Source: Lycocorax pyrrhopterus obiensis (lineage: Eukaryota; Chordata; Aves; Passeriformes; Paradisaeidae). Taken from it: a stretch of 64,000 nucleotides of DNA. How positions within the stretch are numbered: position 1 is the stretch's first letter; the number at the start of each line of letters is the position of its first letter. Of the stretch, positions 23,160 to 35,203 are shown one piece after another. The DNA is taken from contig JACSVZ010000011.1 in assembly GCA_014706295.1 (NCBI GenBank), positions 5,883,663 to 5,947,662 of the forward strand. The letters are read 5' to 3'. Position numbers and translations under genes: made by a program. Below the pieces are notes generated by a model, which did no database searches, was not told where the DNA came from, and saw nothing but the letters and a program-made list of their open reading frames with translations.

Positions 23160-23590
23160 TCACTAGCAAATATCTGTGGAACATCTTTGGAAGCAGGGCA
23201 GGTAGCTGTGGACGGGAGGACTAATATGGCACCTATATATGACAGCAGCTCTAGGAAAGATCAAGGAAATTAAACACCAGTCAGCCTGATTTCAGCAGTG
23301 GGAAAGATATTGGAAACACTAATCAGGGACAAAATAGGGAAAGTTATGATTTAATTAAAGATATTCAGCATGGATTCACAAAAGGGAGATCATACGTAAC
23401 AAAACTAATAGAATATTTTGAAAAAAAATAACACCTCCTGGGAAAAAAAAAAACCAAACCCAAACTGAAAAAGAATCAAAGGAATCCATGAACATGATTT
23501 ACGTGAGCTCTCTGAAAGGTAGTGCCACACGATCCCCTAACAGGCTACAGCGCCGTGAGTTCTGACGAGAGGCTGAGCTAAATAATGCAT
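23160..23590 (+). mobile_element. ancient CR1 LINE fragment, reverse-transcriptase region
   Basis: Translated in pieces on the plus strand, this matches the start of the reverse-transcriptase domain of CR1 ORF2. PVSLISAVGKILETLI (from 23277) corresponds to the conserved PVSL...GK(I/V)xE block. After a frame change, DIQHGFTKGRSYVTKLIEYF (to about 23420) corresponds to the SQHGFTKGRS block. MIYVSSLKG at about 23495-23520 corresponds to the region before the first catalytic aspartate, and CCACACGATCCCCTAACAGGCTACAG continues the alignment. Upstream, CTAGCAAATATCTGTGG (23163) and CTAATATGGCACCTATAT (about 23221) also follow CR1 order. There are at least two frameshifts, stops and an inserted A-rich stretch near 23440-23480. 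It is far more diverged than the two CR1 3' ends in this window. It is dead and dates from an early CR1 expansion. Confidence 0.82.
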
Positions 23591-26500
23591 CACGACCCGG
23601 ACAGCATGTGAGGGCACGGTGCTCTGCATGCTAACAGCAAGAGCAGAGCCTGCAAGGGGAGAGCTGGCCTGGCCCAAAGACCACTGCAGAACCTGGGTGC
23701 ATTCAGCTTCTGTTTCAATAGCATGCAAAAACGGGATGAAATTTATTCAGAGTAGCAAATGGAGGAGAAGCCGGAGACAATTTGAATGGAGAGACAATAT
23801 ATAAATAAAAAAATCCAGCCTGCCTTTTAGTGAGCAGGGAAAGTGATGGGATATGATTCAATACAGAAAAAATTTCAAGTGACATAGTGGTAAGAACAAA
23901 AGGCAGGCACCACTCACTGCTCTCCTTAGTGGAGACAGAAGGGGCAAAAGCAGGGTGAATAATTAGAAATTAAACTCATAATCTTTAGCCTAGAACCTAA
24001 TGCCAGCATGAAAAGAAGCAGAGATATTTCTGTAATTTCCAAACTGACTAACTGTGCAAAATCATCCCTGTACTGTGTAACAGGACAACAAGGAAATATT
24101 TTCAGTACCATACCCTAACTTTGGCTACCTTTATCACTAGGCCTGTACAGGACATCCAAAAAGCCAAGTGACAAAATTATCCCAATAAGTCAGAATCCAA
24201 ACCAACTCAGTATTCCTTAGAAGCCCAGGTAAGGAATACACAATTGCTGAAGTAGCCTCAAGTTACAGCCCCATCTAACAAGCAGGCACGAGCTGAAGCT
24301 AAGGAAAAGCAGGCACTAATGGAATTTAAGTGGAATTTCTTTACACAGAGATGATAGTCAATGTCACGCACAACCCAGGGCAGCATTAGCAACCTGTGGA
24401 AAAATATTACACTGTGACTCACTCAGAACAAAAGCCAAACAGTGCAATTATGTTCCTGACTTTTCATCCTTCAGTACTTTAAAACTATGAGAGCTGCTAT
24501 TCAAGTGAAATATTATAAAATAAAGACTGTTAATTTGTATCATGGGCCAGGAAAAAATGTAAGCCAGCTCGAATCTGCAAGTTTTCATGCACATAGGATG
24601 TGAGAGCAAATAACTGAGAGGTGCCAGAGGATGCACAGAGCCACCCCACAGTGGAACTGCCAAGAAGCCCCACTGCCCTGCAGTCTGCCCTCACACCCAG
24701 CTCACTCCACCTACTTTGGTGGGGAGGTTTATTATTTCCCAAGTGAAAAATATATCCCAAAAAGGGCCATAAGGGAATACTCTTGATGATGTTTCTGCCT
24801 TAAAAACCCAGCATGAAGTTACTAGAAATGGGAGGCCAGAAATTCAGTTGCACCAACTACCACAGAAACAAATGGTATTTACATGCAGCAGTACAGCCTC
24901 AGTGCAAGTGACAGACTGGTATCTACAGTTGTCTGTAACTCATAGGACAGCCCTCATTGCCTATCTCATAATGCATTTTTATTCTTGAATGTTTTCGGGG
25001 CTACACCTTCAGGTTATAGCCTTAAAAACAGTGATTTGTAGTGGAAGTCCCGTGAGACGCACAGCGACATTGTCACCCTCTGCAAGCACAGCTGATAAAT
25101 AGTGGAAATACACAGACTGCAAGACTGAGAGAGGGATCAATAGCAAGGAAAGGGAGAGTGAAGGAGGGAGACAGAAGTCAGTTCACCACGCTCGAGCAGC
25201 AGGACAAGGGCTCTGTGTTACAGGTGCTGTGTCCCGGCTGTCCTGCATCTGCCCTTCCCTCCCTTGCTTCTCGGAAAGTCACATCTGTTCCTAACAGGAG
25301 ACGCACTTTATTTCTTTCCTATTCTGCACCTAAACATTACCAACGTCCCACTTCATGCTGGGACATGAGGGGGATTCAGAGGCTCTTGCAGGGAGGAGAG
25401 GGAAGGCTGGGGTCCCACTGCCTGCCAGCACACTCCTTTACTGGTTACCCAAAAAACAGGAGGGGGTGGTTTGGGCAACGCACGACATCAGGAAATTTTG
25501 TTCAGAGCAAAGCAGACATCTCTGTGCACACTCCCACCACCCATCCAGAACAAAGGTTAGCATGAAGTTACAGCTATGGAACTCACACAAACAGCACTAA
25601 ACTTTAATTCACAACCGAGCCAAGTGCAGAGCCCCTTAATTACAACCAGACCCATGAATGTGAGGTGTCTAGAATGAAAACAAAGGGTTAAAATACCTGT
25701 CTGGATTTTTTCTTGAAAATCAGTCATTGAGAATCATCTGTCAGTAAGACAAAATTAATTACTACATGTAGAATTGAAAAAAAAGCAACATAAATTTAAA
25801 TATTACATAATATTACAAAAATGTTCATAAAATCCTACTGTTAATGATGCATGTTCACCTTTCTAATACTCAAACTAACCAAGATTATTATACCCAATTT
25901 GCAATAATCAAAAACGAGAGGAAAAGAAAGGACTTTTTTTCTTTTAATTACTTTATCTGACTTTAGAAGCTTTGGAAAAAGCCTCAAATTACAGTAACTT
26001 GCAAAATTCAGTCATATTTTTGAATACTGTTCGAGGGCTGGTGCTGAAGAAATTGCTGAAGTCTAAATGTTAGACATTTATGCTTAACAAAGCTAGTAAA
26101 TAGAAGCCTTAACTACTTCATTCACTTGAAGGCAATTATTGCACTTCTCTTGCAAGTATTTTACTAATTTATGCATAGTTGGTCTTACTTAGGCATTAAA
26201 TCAATTACTGGTAATATATTAAATATGTTCTTAAGTTTAACATGCAAATATAGTTCCGCAGCAGAGTTTTAAGGCCTTTTTTGGAGACATTTGTACGTGT
26301 TTACATTAAAAGGGCTTCAAAAATTTGGCAGCAAATAGATGCACAAGTTTCTCAGAGCAGAGACACAAACCTCCCGCACACCCCAGGCCAGCACCCAGAT
26401 GCTGCAGGATTGGAAGTCAAGAATCAGGAGAAACACCTTCCACCTCCAAAAAAAAGGTTAAAAAATATATATCCTAGCCACCATATTATATGGAGTGCTG

Positions 26501-27106
26501 CCTCCAGCTAGGATAATTATTAAATTAATAATTGAAAAAAAAGGCACTCAACAGTCCTTGAGACATTCAGCCTGAACACCAAAAGCTAACAGGATGGGAA
26601 GGAGTAAGTCCAGCAGAAGCTGGCTGCATTCACCCTGTGAGGCACTGCTGGGTGCCTCGACTGAGATGCTGAGCAGCCTTTTTATCGTGGTTCCAAAGAA
26701 GGAGCCTTGGTATTGTGCAGTGCGAGTCCAGAAGATGTATCTACCTCAGGAATAACTCATCAGAACCTTGGATATGCAGAGCTTCTACTGGTAGAGAAAC
26801 AAGTACTAAGATAAAATAAAAAAAAATTAAAATTGAAGAACTGCTGAATTTAGCAAAAAGCTTTGTTTTAAAAAATAATTGAAGTGTACAGAACCACTAA
26901 ACACTCCCCTGCACCCAGAGGACATCTTCCAGCTGACTGCCAGACCGCTACTGGTAACTGCCCCTGGACAAAACCAGGTACCACCAAAGCATGGAGCTCA
27001 AAGAGCAAGGCATGAGCACAGCATCTGCTGGGACAGAGACACAGCACAAAGATCTTCCTGAAGGTGCAACACCTCCATGCTTCCTTCCATAAAACATCCA
27101 TGAAAA
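23591..27106. other. gene-free sequence, possibly decayed CR1 at its start
   Basis: The first 800 bp could hold the continuation of the old CR1 (for example TTTCTTTACACAGAGATGAT near 24337-24356 resembles CR1 ORF2 3' sequence), but I cannot trace it reliably. 25690-26330 is strongly AT-rich. No gene is recognised. The 135-codon frame at 25158-25565 (+) has no domain and overlaps another frame. Confidence 0.5.
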
Positions 27107-27130
27107 AACAAACAAACAAACAAACAAAAA
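27105..27130 (+). repeat. (AAAC)n microsatellite
   Basis: About six units of AAAC or CAAA, uninterrupted. Confidence 0.9.
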
Positions 27131-27560
27131 TCTTTAAAAACAGCTGCTAAGGCTGTAGAGTCAAAAGAACTCCTGTGTTAACAGGGCAGAAAGTCGAGGG
27201 TGCTCACACAGCAGGGCGCTTTTGAGGAAGCTGCTTGTTCCCACCGGGACCGGCACCAAGAAAATCACTAGTTCCTTCTTGGAGCCAGTTTCCTCAATCA
27301 AGAAAGCTGAGACTACAAATTACTATTAAGAATTGGAAGGAAAAAGTGTCTTTTTGTTGAAGACATGAAGGGGAGGGGGGGAATAGCAAAGCAGCAGAAA
27401 ATGGGGGTTGGTTGCCAAACTGGAAAAATCAATTATTCTACTGAACAACAGTAGTTACAAATATAGCTGCCTCTACTCCCTCCTCCTCCTCCTCCATTGA
27501 ACAAATTGTTAAAAGAACCAACAATCTGTTGAACGACAACCCCCGGTATGGTGTCATCAT
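27131..27560. other. gene-free sequence with a (TCC)n tract
   Basis: It contains a G-run near 27370-27380 and a CTCC/TCC repeat at about 27476-27495. Nothing else is recognised. Confidence 0.6.
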
Positions 27561-28650
27561 TTAAAAAGTGCACACAGAAAAGGTCTTGTTAAAAAGGAAG
27601 CACAAAGCTCCAGACACAATTTTGGATTCGCCCTGGGTGAATCCCTGTGTTCGTTTTGTTGAGTTTAAAGCAGCCATTCTGAACCGGGTGTTTGATCATA
27701 TCAATGCAAATAAATGCTTGAAAAGCACCCAAAACAGCCCAGATCATGACGATAGTGTTTGGACCCATTCCATCTAAAAGCAAATTCCCACAGTCACTTA
27801 GCCCCCCACGTAAGATCATCTTCACTTGGTTGTTTGGGGATTTTTTTAAAGCATATAACAGCATTGTCTTTGGTCCACTTTTAAATGCAAAATGAGGCTT
27901 CAAAACCAGCTGATAAATGCTTCTCTTCATGCAGGATGAATAAAAACCTGGTGGTGACACACCAGGTTGGCAGCATTGTAGAGCAAGGTCCTGCGGGTTT
28001 CTTTGGAAGAACTGCTCCCGCGTTAGAGACTGACAAAGGAAATAGTGGGAATTTTTCTCCTGTGCCACGTTGGTGATTAGGGTAGTGTTGAATGAAATGG
28101 GAGGTGTCAGCAAGGAGAGGCTGCAGCACGGGGGCTGCTGAGGCTTGGCTCAGGCAGGGTGGGTGCTGGGAGCGGGGACCCGACGGGCAGCAGCAGGGCT
28201 GGGCACCCACAGGCACCTGCAGCGTTCTCATGTCTTTAAAGAGGTTTTGCCTCCTTACTGTTAAAATAGTGATCTGGCAAAGGTAAGGGATGCAATACTG
28301 AGGGATAATGAGTATTTCCAAGATAAACCAGACAAGTGATGTGCCACACCAGGAGAAGACCATGGCCAGCACACCATTACAACAGCTCCTGGTTTGGCCA
28401 TCTTACATCAAGTTATGATTTTTTTAACATTTCCAGCCCATACCAGGTGGGGTTTGTGAGTCTGTTAATAAAACAGGACTCATGGCAGGCTTCAAAGCCA
28501 TCTTTACACTTGTACTCTCAGGCACTTACTACAAGGAACGTACCCATGCCAATATGCTTTGGTTGCCAGGCTGATAAAATAAATAATGCTGGACACCATT
28601 TTTGCTTTCTTTTCTTTGTCAGATGACTACATTAAAAAAGCACGCTAAAA
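27561..28650. other. region with two long overlapping minus-strand frames, no recognised gene
   Basis: Frames of 174 codons (27589-28113, -) and 163 codons (27881-28372, -) overlap in different phases. The first contains a hydrophobic stretch (GPNTIVMIWAVLGAFQAFIC) and the second begins with one (MVFSWCGTSLVWFILEILII). Neither matches a family I know, and two long overlapping frames cannot easily both be real. This could be a decayed gene, an unrecognised exon, or chance in a stretch of low stop density. I do not call a gene. Confidence 0.4.
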
Positions 28651-29052
28651 ATCTCAGAATCTTAATAGCTGTTGAGCATTCGGCAGATGGCACCATCTAG
28701 ACCCAGCTAATTCGAGGCCAAGCAGTCTAAATCCTGGTTGCAGACAAGAAATAAAATTTAATAGTGACAAACAGAGGGGTGAAAACAATGATGAGAGAGT
28801 CGAGGGGATCATGCATTCCCTTTGCTTGGAAAATAAAGAGCAGTTACTGTACTTAATGGCAGGGGATTTGACCAATGTGCCAACAAAAAAACTGAATTGA
28901 TTCCCTTCTATTCTGTAGACATGCCATTTCCGGAGTCACGTGTGATTTACAAAGGGGCAAAGGGATCCAAGTCAGGCTTGATTCCTACCTATGCTCTGCA
29001 AGAATATCTTTAAAACAGCAAACCTTGGAAATTAAAGCACTTTCCAGGATAT
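28651..29052. other. gene-free sequence beside the LTR
   Basis: Ordinary sequence; nothing is recognised. The last five bases of the left flank (29053-29057) are the target-site duplication of the LTR that follows. Confidence 0.6.
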
Positions 29053-29057
29053 TTACC
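29053..29057 (+). repeat. target-site duplication, left copy
   Basis: TTACC immediately precedes the LTR and is repeated exactly after it at 29704-29708. A 5-bp duplication is typical of ERVL-type integrations. Confidence 0.85.
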
Positions 29058-29703
29058 TGTCTTGGGGTGACTCTATCGTGTGTATCCCCTATCATGCTCT
29101 ATGCCCAAAAAGTAATTTTGTGCCTTTTCTGTGCCTTTAAACTGAGCTTGAGAAAAAAAAACCCAAACGAACTTTTCAAAACAGTTTCTCAAGGACACAG
29201 AGATTTCACTCCTCGGCGTTCTCTGGCTGCAGGAACACAGAGGGAGCACCCTGCTCGCTTTCCTTCAGTCAGCTGGTTTTTTTTTTTCCCCTTTTCCCCT
29301 CTCGGCGTGAGACGGAGAGTTGAACTTTTGTTTCCTGGGACTTTGGTTTTTCCCTTCTTCTCTTCTGGACTGTTCAACAACATCAGAACACATCGGGAGA
29401 ATTTTTCCCCGAGGCCCGGGGGGTGGGCCCTCGCCGACCCAGCTCCGAGGAGGAGAGAGACCACACCTACAGAAGGACTTCTGAAATCTTCCCAGGTTTC
29501 TCTCTATAGCGAGAGATTTCATTTCATTATTTAGCATCATTATCCTTTTCCTGTGTGTTTGTTAAATAAATAGTTCTTATCTCTTTCACTTTCCTTCGAG
29601 GAAAAATTTCCTTTTTTTTCCCCGAACCTGGTAGGGGGAAGGGTGGTTGTAACCTGGTTTTCTCTCATGGGATATATTACTAGAGTTTGGCCAAACTGGC
29701 ACA
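29058..29703 (+). mobile_element. solo LTR of an endogenous retrovirus-like element, ERVL type likely
   Basis: The element begins TGTCTTGG and ends ACTGGCACA, giving the required TG...CA ends, and is 646 bp long. A perfect 5-bp direct repeat (TTACC) abuts both ends. An AATAAA polyadenylation signal lies at 29565-29570, about 135 bp before the right end, which fixes the plus-strand orientation (U3-R left, U5 right). The 3' half (CTCTATAGCGAGAGATTT, then TTATTTAGCATCATTATCC and TTTCCTTCGAGG) is of a kind I associate with passerine ERVL-type LTRs; the family name is not assigned. A CpG-containing GC-rich part lies at about 29205-29460. No internal gag/pol sequence or second LTR is present, so this is a solo LTR left by recombination between two LTRs. 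Intact ends and duplication indicate a relatively recent insertion. The 169-codon frame inside it (29025-29534) is incidental. Confidence 0.85.
29565..29570 (+). terminator. LTR polyadenylation signal
   Basis: AATAAA within TTAAATAAATAG inside the solo LTR. In retroviral LTRs this signal lies in R and ends transcripts that started in the upstream LTR. Here it could still terminate read-through transcripts on the plus strand. Confidence 0.7.
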
Positions 29704-29708
29704 TTACC
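29704..29708 (+). repeat. target-site duplication, right copy
   Basis: TTACC, identical to 29053-29057. Confidence 0.85.
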
Positions 29709-32700
29709 CAAGGAATATATGCCACAGCTGAACTGTGCATAGAAACTGCTATTTTCTGTTCATACTTTTAAGGCTATTTTTTTAATTCTTTCTAATGAGG
29801 AGGGCTACTTTTCAGGGAGGAAAGCACAGCAAAACTGAAAAAAAAGAGAATGATTTCCAAGTACAAAGTGCAATGAAAGGCTGTATATGCTTTTCATGTA
29901 AGCATACATTATGCCTTCCATATTGTTAAAACTTGCTCATCACTGAACTACTCTACATGTAACTAAATTACAAATGGCTCAATGCTAACAAAACATAGCA
30001 AATTAAGACAGAATCAGGTCAGACTTCTGTTTGAATTATCTAACTGAGTCTCTAACCTGGCACAGTATTTGGCCACAGTCAAAAATACATTAAATACACA
30101 CAAGCATATTTATATACATACACATATATATGTCTAGGAGTGTGAAAAAATGCATTAGGAAAAAAAAAAAGACAAAATGTACAGGAGCCAAAATCCGTGT
30201 GCCAAGGGGATGAGGGGGAAAACAGGACACATTTAGACCAAAACTCCTTAATTTTGGGTACAATTAGAACCTGCCCCCACACACACAAAAAAAAACCCAC
30301 TCAAAAGACAACAAAACCAAAACACATTGAGATGCAAGACAAAGCATTTGCATCTTTGGACACCTGATTTGATCCTGTCATCGGGGAGGTAAACACCAGC
30401 TCAGATACTCAGAGACTGTGTGAAATTATAGACAGAAATCACAGTAAAAAATGCTAAAGGCAGTGATCAGACTAAAAGGTTCATTGCAAGGAGAAGGTAG
30501 TAATACTGCACATTAATGAAAGCCTGGACCTATCACCTGCTGTAATAATTATCATGCTAATATGGGGGGTTGCCTCGGTTTGTGGTTTTTGGCATTCCCA
30601 TTACTACCAGAAACTGCAAATTCAAACACTGTACGTGTAACATAAATGAAAAGATTCTCACCTTAATGCTGTGCAGAAGAAATAAATTATGCTTGGTTTT
30701 CTTTTTTTTTTTTTCATTTTCACTTTTAAATTTCCTTTGACTGGGTGAACCTCAGGCTATGGAAATGCACGCAGGCATTGTAGCTGCACAGATACCAGCA
30801 TACAAATCTCTTCTGTACAGGAAACACATCAACACTAATCCATTTTCTGTACGAAATGTAAAACTTCACATGTTCTGTTCAAGCTCATTACTGACTAGTA
30901 TCTTAAGCTTGTCAAGTGTTCTAAAGGAGCTTTCCAAGAGAAGTTTGTAGTTAAGCATATGGTAAGCTCGTCCAGTCCATATGACTGGTTGAGCATCGAC
31001 CACTACTGTTGATACAGTTTCCCTCAATATTATGACAGTATTTGTCAATGAAAATTAAATTGCTGTCAAACTTTTCCCACTAAACTTACAGCACAGCACT
31101 CGGAGAGAGCCAGCTTCATGACTCAAGCCAATAAGGCCTCTTCTAAACACTCCTCTTTTTTACCCATTTGTGGAAAATTCCCTGTGGATTTATTTCTGAC
31201 TTTTGCAATAACCTATAAAGGCTTTCCAGCGCTTTCTGTGGAAAAATTCTGTGAAGCCATATTTAATGCATTTACTGTCTTTTCTTATAGTCTGTGAAAA
31301 TCACACAGAGCAATATCTGGGCGATTTGTAAGGGCAGGTGCTTACAGACCGTAGAGTGGGTGACAACGCTGTGCCAAACTTGAGGAATCACACACGGGTG
31401 CAACGTGTCCTGCTCATGAGCACAAATATCTGCTTGAAGTTCATATTTTGAGGGTCAGGGAACAGTCACATAATGAGAAAAGCCTGAAAAAACCTAGACC
31501 AAACAGGTTCAAAAAATAACAATCACAGTTTCATTATCTTTGAAATAATTCAAAGGAGTTGGTGAAATATTGCATGTTTTAAACAAACACGCTGCAGGTT
31601 TCTTCTTCACCTTTTAACTTTGTTTCCAAATGCTGAAAACAATCCCCACAAATAAAATACTTTATAACTTCCTTAAGCAATTATGCCAATGAAGGCTGTT
31701 TCTTAATCAATTTTAAACTTAAAAAAAAAAGTGGCATTATAGCTATTTCTGTGGGTGTTTTTTTTAATATCACATTAAAAAAAGGTGTAATAGAAGATGC
31801 CAACAGTGCATAAGCAGTCTAGGAAGAAAAAAAATATTGTTGGGGATATCAAGAACAACATGGCATTAATTGCAGTAAGTACTGAAAGAGAGTAGCTGCT
31901 TTTAGTTGGTGTTTTACTGTCTCCCTTCTCTGCATGGATCTGGTCTCAGCTACAGGAAAATACTTCTGAGATTGATTTATATAATCGTTCTGGAACCCTA
32001 CTTCTTTGCTACCATTCTCCTGACTACATTTCTCATTAGTTGACACAGCCAGTGCGTCAGGAACAGCAAACCAACACTGTGTGATACCACCAAAATTTAG
32101 AAACTGCCCCTGCTGCTGGTGTGCCTGTGGTGGGGAGCAAGTCTGAGTTCGGGCTGGGCAGACCCCACTGAGGACATCCCAAGGCGTGTCTCACACCTGG
32201 CACAGGCGATTTTCAGAGGCCAGGAAAAACCAAGCTGCCAGCCTCCCCTGGGAGGCTCCCTGGTCTGCTGGAGGTGCCTGGGAGGGCTGGTCTGCAAGGT
32301 GCTGCCAGAGGGAATAGAGGCTCTCCAAGCCCAGCACCAGGTGGGGCAGCTGCAAGCCCAGGGACCACCTCACCCTGGGACTTTTGTCTGCAACTCTTAT
32401 TGTGTTATTAAAACAGTCCTACTCAAACAGATGGGCACTCTTTCCATCCAGACACAGGAGATAACAAATACCTTACATCTCTGTGTCCTTCCACAACCAG
32501 GTGCTTCAGTTTGATTTTTCTACTCTAACAGATTGAGTACACACAAAAATTTTGATGTGGTAGAAAATCAGAAGTCAAGATATTTCTAATCTGGGGCTGC
32601 AGAAATACAAATCGGCAGCAGTGAGGCTTTTCTCCTTTAGGGATCCTTTTGTAAGGGACAGGGGATAGTGCTCAAGGTCATTGGCTTTTGTGTTTTTGAT

Positions 32701-34370
32701 GACACTATTTGTCTGCTCTTAAATTCAATGGGCAATTTCAGTAGCAGCCACTTCCAAAAGCCTAAATTTGGCAGTTTGTAATACTTAGTCAGTCTGTTGG
32801 GAAGGCAGCAATGTCCCTAAAATACAGATATGGAATTAAAATATGGAGCAGAACAATGACTCTATTTGTCTCTTATATGGAGACACATACACAGAGATTA
32901 CTCAGATGGAAAAAGGGATATAAGAAGAATCCCAGAAATGACAAGTGCACATTAAGCATCATCATGTTTTAGACTGAGATATTTCTTTGAGAAATTATTT
33001 GCAACTCGGAGCTGTACCTCCGCAGCACACACATGGCTTGGGTACGATGAGCAATTGGAGCAGAGATTAGCTGGAGACTCTAGCAGAGAAAAATGGGAGA
33101 AGGCTGATACATATCTATGTTCAAAGGTGATAATGTCACCCTGGCCCATCACAATTTCAGTAGGCTGATGGTGGAATTTAAGCCTCTCTCATATCGAGTA
33201 CACAAAGAGGTACATCTTGGCAGTATAACAAAAGCCAATGTGGGTGGCAAGGTAGCTGCAAATTTAAGCATGAATGCTCTGGATGTGGGGGCTTGCACCT
33301 GATTACCAGATGCTTCAAGCAGATGGCCAGGGAGAGGAGAGAACAGGGCTCATGGTTGCTTTGATAGGGTTACAAAAAGCACCAAAACCAGGAAACAGAA
33401 AAAAAGAAAACTTCCCTGACTGCACAAGGTATCAGATCAACAGGGCCACCGAGACACAGCACACTCTGCACCAGATTTGGGAGGTGAGTCCCAGAATCAG
33501 GCTGGTGGTTTGATATCAGCAGCAAAACTCATTGAAATGGGGTTCAGGAGAGGAGGGCAAAATTATATATATATTACCACCATGCAGAACAGGGAGCTGT
33601 TATTTAAATACAGGATATTCTTGGGGTTTTCCACCTTGGAGGAGTTCCTCCATAGGTGATTAGCACTGATGTATCATTCAGTATGTGTGGGAGTCAATAT
33701 AGGCTCTTTCTCTGGGGCTGGGACTGACACTTTTAGGAATGCTTCCCTACAACAGAAGTGCCAGAGCTTGTAAAAAAAAACAAAAGAAAAAAGCATTACA
33801 AAGGAAAAGTCAAAAATCTCATTCTATTCAGTGGCAAAGGTTTGAGAAACGGCGCTTGAGCTTCACACAACAAAGAGTACAAACTTGAGAATTTGACTCT
33901 ACTTCACCCTGAGGAGTAACCAGACAAATTTCAGCTGAGTAATCCCCCCTCGATGACTTCAGCAGAATTTGTGTAATGGGATGCCTGATCCTGCCTCAGG
34001 ACCGTCTGATCTGGCACTGTCGAAACACAAGTGTGGTTGGCACAGGGGACAGGGCACCTCCAAAGACAGCCACCAGCCTTCCTGCCCTGGCGTCCCCAGC
34101 AGCACAGCGAGGGAGAGGGTTATGGAACTGGTGTAACCCCTGGGTAACCAGTGACCTGAAATCATTAAAAATCTGTGTTCATCACATTTCTCAGGAGGAG
34201 GTGGCTTCAGCTGAGCGTCTTGGCTAACCTCCCACTCCGATCACTGCACCCTGTCAGCTCCACTGCCCTGTGTCCTTTTGGTTTAGTATTTTATTCTCCA
34301 TAATTCCTTCCTGGTATTTCTGAGGAGCACACAGGATGGAGGTGAATGCTCTCTGAGGGCACCATCAGCC
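29709..34370. other. gene-free sequence
   Basis: 29760-31100 is AT-rich, with an A-run (about 30161-30171) and a TATA/CATA microsatellite-like stretch (30104-30131). An ATTTGCAT octamer-type motif lies at about 30344. 31100-32100 is mixed. 32100-32390 is GC-rich with overlapping chance frames on both strands. 32700-33960 is ordinary. No gene or transposon is recognised. Confidence 0.55.
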
Positions 34371-35000
34371 ACCAAAGTGGTTCTTCCACACCCGAGCACT
34401 ACAGAAGCATATGGCAAAGATAGAAACATGTCACCAACCACCCAAATATGGCATCCAGATGACACAACCCCCAGGGACCGTGCAAGGCAGTGGGCTTGGG
34501 TCCTCATTCAGAAATACAGCTCCATATTTATGCTGCCAGCCTCCACAAACCTGCATCTACACCAGGATAATGAATGCTTGACTGGTTATTGCAGTTTTAA
34601 AATCCCTAACATGCTGCAATGGAAACGCAGTGCTGTGGTTAGGAGCGATGTAAGGTGGTGGCACATTGCTGAGCCCAAAAGCCCTATCTTTCACCTTTCT
34701 GGTGGTGGCAAACGATGGCCAAGAGGGCTGGTGCCTCCCGGCAGGGATGTGCAGACCCTCTCTGGGAAGGCTCACAGTGGGAACGACCACCCCCTCTATA
34801 ACAAATATACACAGAGAGAGGGTTTACTAAATTCCTTACCCCATCCCAGCAATGGGGATTCTTTATTTTACACCCAACAGCCAAACAGGCTCTGTTCTGG
34901 GGGGCAGTCCTCACACTGGCACTCAGGAGGAGGCAGAAAGGGTGGCACGGAGGGAGGAAAGGAGAATCTCACTCGCTGCGGCCTCTCCTCAGCGTGTTAA
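34371..35000. other. longest open frame in the window, not accepted as a gene
   Basis: A 207-codon plus-strand frame (34377-35000) is the longest in the window. Its product is low-complexity toward the end (GGGRKGGTEGGKE), has no domain, signal peptide or membrane segment, and shares its span with minus-strand frames of 77 and 76 codons. No splice signals or start context distinguish it. I consider chance the best explanation. Confidence 0.45.
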
Positions 35001-35181
35001 TCATTACAGCTCATCCGCTCAGCACCACTTTTTCCTTCTGCACAAATAATTAAGAAACACCTGTGTTCTTTTCATTCAATAACACACATTTCAGAGAAAG
35101 CCGCTCTTTTAAGCTTAGATTATTTTCTGTGACCACGATTCAGCTGACAAAATAACAATGACTCACTTTGCCAAGGACTGA

Positions 35182-35203
35182 GGGGGGGGGGGAGGGAGAA
35201 GCT
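35182..35203 (+). repeat. G-rich tract
   Basis: Eleven G followed by AGGGAG. It is a potential G-quadruplex seed and slippage site in an otherwise ordinary region. Confidence 0.8.

Noticed and set aside
28650..28960. possible decayed transposon
   Set aside because: The texture is repeat-like, but I could not match any CR1 or LTR block in order.
29025..29534. 169-codon plus-strand frame
   Set aside because: It lies almost wholly inside the solo LTR and starts outside it. It is not a viral or host protein frame.
34377..35000. 207-codon plus-strand open frame as a gene
   Set aside because: No domain, low-complexity end, overlapping frames on the other strand, and no splice or start context that sets it apart.
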